From positions 1-5,878 of the forward strand of contig USSR01000449.1 of NCBI GenBank assembly GCA_900557355.1: 5,878 nt of DNA, in the 5' to 3' direction. The stretch comes from an uncultured Bacteroides sp. GTDB taxonomy: Bacteria > Bacteroidota > Bacteroidia > Bacteroidales > Bacteroidaceae. Made by a program: the position numbers and the translations under genes. Each line of letters starts with the position of its first letter. Within the stretch, counting starts at the first letter, position 1. Below, piece by piece: positions 1 to 5,572 of this stretch. The notes below the pieces were generated by a model, which worked only from the letters and a program-made list of their open reading frames with translations, had not been told where the DNA came from and ran no database searches.

Positions 1-2
1 AT

Positions 3-473
3 GAATATCGAAAGGAAATGGATGAAAATGGCTGGGAATATGGAGAGGATGACGAAGAACTTTTTGAACTGGCTATGCACGATCGCCAGTATCGTGATTA
101 TAAGTCCGGGGTTGCCAAAAAGCGTTTTGAGGAAGAGTTGCAACATGCTAAGGATGCGGCAATGGCAAAGAACGGGTATTCGGAAGAGGAAATTAAGAAG
201 TTGAAACGTGCCAAGGCAGATCCGGTTATTGCCCCTGATAACGGACAGGTACTTTGGGAAGTTTCCGTAGAGGGACCATCCATTGCTCCATTCATCGGGC
301 GTAAATATCAGCATGACGAAGTCTTTTGTTATCTTTCCACTCCGTGGGGGGAATATGAAAAGATTCTAACCGGATTTACCGGACGTGTGGTGGAGATATG
401 TGCACAGCAAGGTGCGACTGTACATAAGGGAGATGTAATCGGTTATATTCTACGAAGCGATATTTTTGCGTAG
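3..473 (+). CDS. C-terminal part of a biotin-dependent carboxylase/decarboxylase carboxyltransferase subunit (oxaloacetate decarboxylase alpha / pyruvate carboxylase B-like); 5' end outside the window
   Basis: The frame is open from base 3 with no stop, so the gene starts before the window; the ATG at 18 is internal. Counting from that Met, an acidic and then Lys-rich helical linker (residues 1-66) leads into a biotinyl/lipoyl-like beta domain (about 68-147). This domain has the expected first half (PVIAPDNGQVLWEV) and last half (TGRVVEICAQQGATVHKGDV). The family's carboxyltransferase subunit moves a carboxyl group between biotin and pyruvate or oxaloacetate in the cytoplasm. Where the biotin hairpin (usually EAMKM) should be, the sequence reads STPWGEY (residues 107-113), so the acceptor lysine is missing. 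I infer that a separate carrier protein supplies biotin. The gene ends with TAG at 471-473 and a terminator follows. The exact substrate cannot be decided from this fragment. Confidence 0.75.
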   Translation, partial: EYRKEMDENGWEYGEDDEELFELAMHDRQYRDYKSGVAKKRFEEELQHAKDAAMAKNGYSEEEIKKLKRAKADPVIAPDNGQVLWEVSVEGPSIAPFIGRKYQHDEVFCYLSTPWGEYEKILTGFTGRVVEICAQQGATVHKGDVIGYILRSDIFA

Positions 474-487
474 ACTCTTATAAGAGT
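474..487. repeat. Perfect 14-bp palindrome directly after the carboxylase stop codon
   Basis: ACTCTTATAAGAGT reads the same on both strands and begins at the base after the TAG stop. It has no loop and no T-run, so it is unlikely to act as an intrinsic terminator. It could be a protein-binding site or chance in AT-rich DNA. Confidence 0.4.
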
Positions 488-517
488 TAGGGTATAGGTA
501 ACTCAATAAAGAATTTT

Positions 518-562
518 AGGGGAGTGTCTAACAAGTCCCTTTTTAGACAGCCCCTTTCTTTT
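518..562 (+). terminator. Rho-independent terminator of the carboxylase/decarboxylase gene
   Basis: The left arm AGGGGAGTGTCTAA (518-531) pairs with the right arm TTAGACAGCCCCT (543-555). There is one small bulge or mismatch near the A-G after the G-run. The loop is 11 bases (532-542), and a T-rich tail TTTCTTTT (555-562) follows. The position 45 bases after the stop and the orientation fit the end of the upstream transcript. Confidence 0.8.
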
Positions 563-706
563 GCGTATAAATTCAATGTAAAGACGATCATGAAAATTCT
601 TATGTGTTGTAATTGAATGGATATTTATCGGTAGTAGAATGGAATGTTTAATATGGAATGAGCGTATTTTGTAAAAAATGCGATGGTCAGAGCAAAAAAA
701 GCGGAC
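563..706. other. Intergenic spacer with no recognised gene
   Basis: This 144-base AT-rich spacer lies between the terminator and the 3' end of the leftward gene. An imperfect inverted repeat around 662-682 (GCGTATTTT facing AAAAATGCG) could form a weak hairpin at the end of the leftward transcript, but no U-tract follows on that strand. No convincing terminator for the leftward gene is visible. Confidence 0.4.
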
Positions 707-1207
707 TTATTTTGTTCTTTCTATAATTAAGTACAACTGCTTGAATTTCACGATTGGACGTCCAAGGTAGCTGGAGGTGCTGTAACCGTTCGCTTTTGCC
801 CAATCTACGACTTTGTTACGCAGCTTTTCCGGATAGTAGATTGTAAGTAGTTTTTTCTCTATCTGGTCTCTCCATGACTCTGGTAAACTTATGTTGCTAA
901 GGTGGCTAATTGGGGCAATGCCAAGAGCGAGAGCAACGACACTATGGGTGAAGTCTCCACTTTCAGGTGTGGGCTCTATCTGTAAATTCTGTTTCACTCC
1001 ATCCACGAGGCTCTTGATAGCAAGAATATCTTGGGTGAGGTTGAGCTCTGAGATGAAATCAACCTCTACTTTTGCTAATTGATGAAATAGATCTCCTTTC
1101 TCTGCGCCAAGTAGTTTTAAACCCCAATCAATTTGGAAACGCAGAGATTCTACAGCTCTCTTTATACTGAGAGCATCTTTTTTCTTTGGATTTTTTTTGT
1201 ATGCCAT
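707..1207 (-). CDS. Hypothetical protein, 166 residues, family not recognised
   Basis: I do not recognise this protein. The frame runs to a TAA at 707-709. It could extend upstream to an ATG at 1273, but I chose the ATG at 1207: a candidate -7 box (1235-1242) lies just upstream, and the stretch before it is low-complexity and reads unlike protein. From this start the protein opens with a very basic segment (MAYKKNPKKK) followed by mixed, probably helical sequence (SIKRAVESLRFQIDWGLKLL). There is a hydrophobic middle at about 87-97 (VVALALGIAPI), too short and mixed for a clear membrane span. The tail is basic (EKLRNKVVDWAKANGY onward). No signal peptide or catalytic motif is seen. It is transcribed divergently from the WYL regulator gene and shares its control region. 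A nucleic-acid-binding role would fit the basic ends but is only a guess. Confidence 0.75.
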   Translation of the reverse strand: MAYKKNPKKKDALSIKRAVESLRFQIDWGLKLLGAEKGDLFHQLAKVEVDFISELNLTQDILAIKSLVDGVKQNLQIEPTPESGDFTHSVVALALGIAPISHLSNISLPESWRDQIEKKLLTIYYPEKLRNKVVDWAKANGYSTSSYLGRPIVKFKQLYLIIERTK

Positions 1208-1229
1208 GACGAATAGAATGTTAAAATGA

Positions 1230-1271
1230 GTGTGCAAAAATAATGGTGAAGTATGCAGAAACGTTGCACAC
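1230..1271. promoter_or_regulatory. Candidate operator cluster for the leftward gene: GTRTGCA half-site plus dyad
   Basis: A half-site GTGTGCA (1230-1236) is followed 21 bp later by the inverted pair GTATGCA (1251-1257) and TGCACAC (1265-1271), with a 7-bp spacer. The half-site overlaps the candidate -7 box of the leftward promoter and the dyad covers the region just upstream of it. A bound protein would be well placed to repress. The second dyad at 1308-1328 has the same half-site and spacer. Confidence 0.5.
1235..1242 (-). promoter_or_regulatory. Candidate Bacteroides-type -7 box for the leftward hypothetical gene
   Basis: On the minus strand the sequence is TATTTTTG, matching the Bacteroidetes TAnnTTTG element. 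It lies about 28 bases upstream of the ATG at 1207. No good TTTG -33 element is seen about 19-20 bases further upstream, so the promoter may be weak or activator-dependent. Confidence 0.4.
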
Positions 1272-1307
1272 ATAAAAAAAATTGCTATAAATTAATATAT
1301 TTAGGTG

Positions 1308-1328
1308 GTATGCAGTATTTTTGCATAC
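1308..1328. promoter_or_regulatory. Candidate operator dyad GTATGCA-N7-TGCATAC
   Basis: Perfect 7-bp inverted arms, GTATGCA (1308-1314) and TGCATAC (1322-1328), enclose a 7-bp spacer. The arrangement matches the dyad at 1251-1271; the centres are 57 bp apart. A TATTTTTG box (1316-1323) lies inside it on the plus strand, so occupancy would block rightward initiation there. The likely binders are the WYL regulator or the divergent protein (inference). Confidence 0.55.
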
Positions 1329-1344
1329 AAAAAAGTTAACTTTG
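1316..1344 (+). promoter_or_regulatory. Candidate -7 boxes for the rightward WYL gene and enzyme cluster
   Basis: Two plus-strand matches to TAnnTTTG are present: TATTTTTG (1316-1323), inside the operator dyad, and TAACTTTG (1337-1344), just after it. Neither has a clear TTTG at the usual -33 spacing. Either start would leave a leader of roughly 150 bases before the ATG at 1497. That leader is AT-rich and I see no clear structure in it. Confidence 0.4.
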
Positions 1345-1496
1345 TACTAAATAAGATTATGAATTCTACCCTATAAAACATGCTATCAAGATATCTAAAG
1401 TAGGAAAAACAATTAGATGAGATATACAAAAAGGGTTTAAGCAATTGAATAATAGAAAATAGTAATAATATTTTGAAAATCACGGAAGTTTAGAAA

Positions 1497-2396
1497 ATGA
1501 TAAGTAAAACCTTTAACCGCTATATCTGGTTGCTCAACACGCTGCTTCAGCATCGCAGATTAACTTTTGAGGAGATAAGCTGTCGATGGAAAGATAGTTG
1601 TCTCGGTGATGGTAGACCGCTTGCATTACGTACATTCCACATGCATAGAGAAGCTATTGCAGAACTTTTTGGTGTAGAGGTCGAATGTGATACATCCAGC
1701 TATGAGTATTATATTTCTTCTTCCAGTCAACTGAAAAATGACAAGACTCGTCAGTGGTTGCTTAACTCCTTCACTGTGTCTAATATGATAGAAGCAGGGC
1801 GCAACATGAAAGATCGAATTTTGTTTGAGGAAATTCCTGAAGGAACTGAATATCTCCAAACAGTCATAGATGCAATGCAACGAAAAAAGGAACTGAAGAT
1901 TGATTATAAACCTTTCAATGGTCATCAGTCAATATTTCACTTGCAGCCATACGCTATGAAGGTTTACCATCAGCGTTGGTATGTAGTCGGCTATCTCAAA
2001 GAGCAGGAGGGAATAAGGAATATTGCCCTTGATCGTATTTTGGAAATGGAATTGACAGATGACTCATTTATACTCCCCAATGATTTTGATGCAGAAGAAT
2101 ATTATGCTCATACAGTTGGCATATTTGTCAATGACAAATTGAAGCCACAGAAAGTAGTTGTTCGGGTATTCGGTGTTCATGTAGAGTATATGCGTTCTCT
2201 GCCACTGCATTTCTCTCAACAAGAGATAAAAACAGAACACAAAGAGTACAGCGACTTTGAATACCAACTTTGCTTAACTCCAGAGCTAACAAGTCAGTTA
2301 CTTGCTATGGGTGAAAAGATCGAAGTTATGGAGCCAATAGGGCTGCGTGAAGAAATTAGAAAAAGACTTTTTGCTGCCATAAATAGATATAAATAG
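1497..2396 (+). CDS. WYL-domain transcriptional regulator with N-terminal helix-turn-helix
   Basis: This 299-residue length is typical for the WYL (YafY-like) family of DNA-binding regulators, whose WYL domain senses a ligand, in some members nucleic acid or nucleotides. Residues 1-75 form the winged-helix DNA-binding part, including TFEEISCRW and ALRTFHMHREAI. Residues about 118-190 are the WYL domain, with QRWYVVGYL (W161, Y162, and V163 in place of Leu) and the conserved Arg of ALDRI (R180). Residues about 217-296 resemble the C-terminal WCX extension, starting at PQKVVVRVFG. The ATG at 1497 is preceded by a weak GGAAG (1484-1488). The gene diverges from the hypothetical gene at 707-1207 and lies 58 bp upstream of the nuclease gene with no visible terminator between. 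Regulation of itself and the downstream enzymes is inferred. Confidence 0.9.
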   Translation: MISKTFNRYIWLLNTLLQHRRLTFEEISCRWKDSCLGDGRPLALRTFHMHREAIAELFGVEVECDTSSYEYYISSSSQLKNDKTRQWLLNSFTVSNMIEAGRNMKDRILFEEIPEGTEYLQTVIDAMQRKKELKIDYKPFNGHQSIFHLQPYAMKVYHQRWYVVGYLKEQEGIRNIALDRILEMELTDDSFILPNDFDAEEYYAHTVGIFVNDKLKPQKVVVRVFGVHVEYMRSLPLHFSQQEIKTEHKEYSDFEYQLCLTPELTSQLLAMGEKIEVMEPIGLREEIRKRLFAAINRYK

Positions 2397-2454
2397 GAAA
2401 ATAATGGCGTGCAGAGTCTTAGCAGAGATCAATATACACAGTTATAAACTCTAA

Positions 2455-3474
2455 ATGAAGAAATTGGAAATGGTTAATAATTACACAATAAAAACAACCT
2501 ATTACGATAGGAAAATGGATGAAAAGTTGCTAACCCAAATAAACGAGCGGTTTCCTTGGATCATCAGTTATGTTAAATCACATAATTGTTTAGATTTCCA
2601 GACTGGGAATGATCCTAAAACTAATCGTTCTTGGTTTTCTATATATAGAGGTACTGGACGTATACTAACCTTTCGTAGTCATTCGGGTAAAGTTAATGAA
2701 ATATGTGATGTAGCCGAGGCTTACAAAGAATTAATGCAACCAGATTTTTTTAGAAATCCAACACCGGATCAGTTTGACACATATTTAGCGAAAATCGCTT
2801 CCACGGAAAAATTCAAAAGATACTATAAAGATACAAAGGTTTGCAATGAAGGATATTATCAGACATTAATAGGACGTCGTTATACGTTCGAAGTTAAAGA
2901 TACTGATGATTTTATTCTTTTTGACAAGGAACTAGTTATCGGTTTTAAAACAAAAGACATAAAAGATGAATGGAATAAGGAAATCGTAGACCAACAAACA
3001 TTGAAAATTGAACAATTAAGAAAGACGTACAATGGAACACTCCCTGAAGAAATAAAACCTGAGTATGGTGAATTTGACTTCCTTGGTCTAAATACTAATG
3101 GAGATATATTGATAATGGAACTTAAACAAAATGATCCTGCTAAGACTGCATTGTCGCCCATTCAAACTTCATATTACTATCTACAGTTTCAAAAATTAGC
3201 TAGAGAAGATGATAAGTTGTACCAACGAATAAAAGCAATGATCGAGCAAAAAATAGATTATGGACTTATCGGTTCCAATTACAAAAATAAAATACCATTA
3301 AAGCTTTCCGGAAGAATAATACCGTGTGTAATTGTAGGAGAAGACAATAGACTATCTGAAACAATCTGCGAAAGATATAGATTTATTCGTGATTTATTTT
3401 TGCCGGAAATGAAAGCATACACATGCACATCCGAGGGTACTCTCTTTGCATCAGAAGACTTAGAAACAGAATGA
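2455..3474 (+). CDS. Predicted PD-(D/E)XK-superfamily nuclease-like protein
   Basis: The protein has 339 residues and no signal peptide or membrane segment. I do not recognise the family. Residues about 200-245 carry a restriction-endonuclease-like core: EYGEFDFLG with D208, then a strand ending in MELKQ (E222, K224), spaced as D-x13-E-x-K. A glutamine-tyrosine motif follows (Q237 to Y241 in IQTSYYY), like the QxxxY motif of RecB- and NucS-like nucleases. Such enzymes cut DNA with divalent metals. The N-terminal 195 residues are rich in Lys, Tyr and Phe and have no motif I can name; they could bind substrate. An alternative start is the Met at 2470, which has GGAA just upstream; neither start has a strong ribosome site. 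The TGA stop overlaps the next ATG as ATGA, implying translational coupling with the beta-CASP gene. Confidence 0.8.
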   Translation: MKKLEMVNNYTIKTTYYDRKMDEKLLTQINERFPWIISYVKSHNCLDFQTGNDPKTNRSWFSIYRGTGRILTFRSHSGKVNEICDVAEAYKELMQPDFFRNPTPDQFDTYLAKIASTEKFKRYYKDTKVCNEGYYQTLIGRRYTFEVKDTDDFILFDKELVIGFKTKDIKDEWNKEIVDQQTLKIEQLRKTYNGTLPEEIKPEYGEFDFLGLNTNGDILIMELKQNDPAKTALSPIQTSYYYLQFQKLAREDDKLYQRIKAMIEQKIDYGLIGSNYKNKIPLKLSGRIIPCVIVGEDNRLSETICERYRFIRDLFLPEMKAYTCTSEGTLFASEDLETE

Positions 3475-4733
3475 ATCTTATTATTCATCGTGGGGCTGAC
3501 CAGATAGGTGGTTGTATTACAGAAATATCGACAGAGAATTGTAAAATCCTTATAGACTTCGGTAGCAATCTTCCTGGTTGCAAAAAAGAAGAACTGACAG
3601 AAGAACAAGTAAAATCAATCATAGGAAATGCTGATGCCGTATTCTATACACATTATCATAGTGATCATGTTGGTTTGCACCATCTGATACCAACAAATGT
3701 CCTTCAATATATAGGAGTAGGAGCAAAAGAAGTTATGCTCTGCAAATATGACGCTTTGAGGGGGCATGGAGATTACTCCAAACAGATTGAAGCAATAGAG
3801 CGTATGGAAACTTATTGTGCGGCAAAACGTATTGATGTCAGTAAGAAAGGGAAGATTTTCGTTACTCCGTATTTTGTTAGTCATTCTGCTTTTGATGCAT
3901 ATATGTTCTTAATAGAATGTGAGGGAAAGAAGATATTGCACACAGGAGATTTTCGCAGACATGGCTATATTGGCAAAGGTCTTTTTCCTGCTTTGAAGAA
4001 GAATGTGGGAGAAGTTGACATACTTATAACAGAAGGAACAATGTTAGGAAGAAGTCAAGAATGTGTGATTTCAGAGAGCGAAATACAGAAGAATATTATA
4101 AAGGCATTGCGTGAACACAAGTATGTCTTTGCCTTGTGTTCGTCAACTGACCTTGACCGGCTTGCAACATTCCATGCGGCGTGTAAAAAGACTGAACGTA
4201 TATTCTTAGTTGATGAGTATCAAAATAGGGTCCTTAATGTATTCACGAAATATGCAGGATGCAAATCTGATTTATTCCAGTTTAATGCTTTCAAGCTAAT
4301 CAATTATAGAACTGTCAATGTTAGAAACAAGCTACAGAAGGAAGGGTTCTTAATGCCAATTCGAATGAGTAGTGGCTATTTGCTTAAGGGAATGCTCGAT
4401 ATATATAATGATGAAAAACCGTGGTTGATATATTCTATGTGGGGTGGCTATGCAAAAGAGGGTAAAGACTACACAAACAGCGATGTTATAAATATCCGTA
4501 ATCTGTTTGGCGATAGAATATTAGATGGAACAATGGATGGTGTTCACACAAGTGGACACGCTGATGTTGAAACATTAAAAGAAGTCTGTCAAACTGTTCA
4601 TCCTCGTATTGGAGTCATACCTATACATAAAGATGAGAACTCACGATATGATAGCATTAGTGGAATTTCTTCATACTTTATATTCGACGAAGGTGATGTT
4701 GACATACATGACATTCATATTTCTGTAAAATGA
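3471..4733 (+). CDS. Beta-CASP metallo-beta-lactamase-fold nuclease (RNase J-like, short form)
   Basis: The protein has 420 residues from the ATG at 3471. This start overlaps the previous stop as ATGA; the frame extends to an ATG at 3423, but that would overlap the upstream gene by 52 bases. Metal-binding motifs appear in order: LIDFG (D29), THYHSDHVG (H61, H63, D65, H66), VSHSAFD (H138), LHTGDFRRHG (D160) and PIHKD (H386). The beta-CASP signatures are ITEGTM (E188) and HTSGHAD (H363), with the CASP insertion at about 195-350. Family members are zinc-dependent endo- or exonucleases of RNA or DNA. It is shorter than RNase J (about 550 residues) and ends just after the last metal motif, so the RNase J C-terminal domain is missing. 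A specialised role rather than bulk RNA turnover seems likely (inference). Confidence 0.88.
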   Translation: MNLIIHRGADQIGGCITEISTENCKILIDFGSNLPGCKKEELTEEQVKSIIGNADAVFYTHYHSDHVGLHHLIPTNVLQYIGVGAKEVMLCKYDALRGHGDYSKQIEAIERMETYCAAKRIDVSKKGKIFVTPYFVSHSAFDAYMFLIECEGKKILHTGDFRRHGYIGKGLFPALKKNVGEVDILITEGTMLGRSQECVISESEIQKNIIKALREHKYVFALCSSTDLDRLATFHAACKKTERIFLVDEYQNRVLNVFTKYAGCKSDLFQFNAFKLINYRTVNVRNKLQKEGFLMPIRMSSGYLLKGMLDIYNDEKPWLIYSMWGGYAKEGKDYTNSDVINIRNLFGDRILDGTMDGVHTSGHADVETLKEVCQTVHPRIGVIPIHKDENSRYDSISGISSYFIFDEGDVDIHDIHISVK

Positions 4734-5299
4734 AAATACTTCAAATTTCTGATACACATAATCAGCATCGGCAATTGACCGATCTTCCAGCTGCTGATGT
4801 CATTGTACACTGTGGCGATTTTACGGACAATGGCACAGAGGGAGAAGTGCTTAACTTTCTCAACTGGTTCATCGAATTACCCTATCCTCACAAAATCTTC
4901 ATAACTGGTAATCATGACCTTTGCCTTTGGGAGGCTGAAGGCATTGAAGATTTGCCTAACAATGTATACTTCCTTCAAGATTGTGAATGTGAGATTGATG
5001 GTATTAAGTTCTTTGGTTTGGCATATAACCATCCTGAGACTTTGATACCAAATGATGTTGACGTGCTCATTACTCATGAGCCTCCTATCATGATACTTGA
5101 TGAATCAGTAGGAATTCACTGGGGAAATGCATTACTTCGAAACAAGGTTTATGAGGTAAAGCCACATTATCATTTGTTCGGTCATGCTCATGAAGGATAT
5201 GGTACATTCAAGGATGAGCACATCATTTTCTCAAATGGGGCAATACTTGATGACAACTACAACTCTTGCCATAAACCTAAACTGATCATTTATAAATAG
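4730..5299 (+). CDS. Calcineurin-like metallophosphoesterase (MPPED/239AB-like)
   Basis: This compact 189-residue protein has all the metallophosphoesterase motifs: SDTH (D8, H10), CGDFTD (D30), TGNHD (N61, H62), THEPP (H116) and GHAHEGYGT (H152, H154). These bind a di-metal centre that hydrolyses phosphomonoesters or diesters, including nucleotides. The short length and the phrases CGDFTDNGTEGEV, PHKIFITGNHD and HEGYGT resemble the MPPED1/2 (239AB) group, some members of which hydrolyse 2',3'-cyclic nucleotides. The protein is cytoplasmic, with no signal peptide. Its ATG overlaps the stop of the beta-CASP gene as ATGA, so it is the last gene of a coupled trio. In this setting it might remove end phosphates left by the nucleases or hydrolyse a signal nucleotide; both are inferences. 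No clear terminator follows. Confidence 0.9.
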   Translation: MKILQISDTHNQHRQLTDLPAADVIVHCGDFTDNGTEGEVLNFLNWFIELPYPHKIFITGNHDLCLWEAEGIEDLPNNVYFLQDCECEIDGIKFFGLAYNHPETLIPNDVDVLITHEPPIMILDESVGIHWGNALLRNKVYEVKPHYHLFGHAHEGYGTFKDEHIIFSNGAILDDNYNSCHKPKLIIYK

Positions 5300-5440
5300 T
5301 CAAATTATAGTTCTCCTGATGGTTATAAACAACAAAAAGTGTATATGCTAAGATTAACTGAAAAGATGAAGTCGGATTATATTTGATCGTATTGGCATTG
5401 ACATATATTCTATTTGTATTTTATTGATAGTTAACTATAT
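5300..5440. other. Intergenic spacer with no recognised gene
   Basis: This AT-rich stretch lies between the phosphoesterase stop and a short leftward coding-like frame. It contains a 12-bp perfect palindrome, ATAGTTAACTAT (5427-5438), without a T-run. I see no convincing terminator for either converging transcript. Confidence 0.4.
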
Positions 5441-5572
5441 CTATTCCTGTTCCGGTGTCATTCCTAAAATGATATGCTTTTCCTCTCCTGATTCTGGAAG
5501 ACGGAAGGATAGGCGATACATCGTCTTAGAGATTTCTCTAGGCGTATAATCACTATAAGAGCACTTTATTTT
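5441..5572 (-). pseudogene. Short coding-like frame after the XRE gene; possible small gene or frameshifted remnant
   Basis: On the minus strand a 43-codon frame is open from 5572 to a TAG at 5441-5443. It overlaps the last 20 bases of the XRE gene in another phase. The reading looks protein-like (SDYTPREISKTMYRLSFR, ending GMTPEQE). The only in-frame ATG is at 5521, giving 26 residues, while the protein-like sequence starts further upstream. That suggests a lost or moved start, a frameshift from the XRE frame, or a remnant. I do not recognise the family. Confidence 0.35.

Noticed and set aside
1..204. Open frame with an ATG at base 1
   Set aside because: It is a shadow of the carboxylase reading frame, which is open across the same bases and gives recognisable protein.
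1208..1273. N-terminal extension of the leftward hypothetical protein from an ATG at 1273
   Set aside because: The extra 22 residues look like translated control DNA and overlap the candidate -7 box and operator sites.
1417..1440. Seven-codon leader peptide in the WYL leader
   Set aside because: It is too short, with no regulatory codon run or attenuator hairpin to support it.
1301..1483. Leftward 60-residue Phe/Leu-rich frame
   Set aside because: It lies in the AT-rich leader and operator region, reads as low-complexity translation and has no supporting ribosome site.
3423..3470. Upstream start for the beta-CASP protein
   Set aside because: The ATGA overlap start at 3471 puts the first beta-strand (NLIIHRGA) at the normal position; the extension only reads the nuclease gene out of frame.
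5527..5540. TAGAGA-TT-TCTCTA inverted repeat as a terminator
   Set aside because: The loop is only two bases, there is no T-run, and it lies inside the coding-like short frame.
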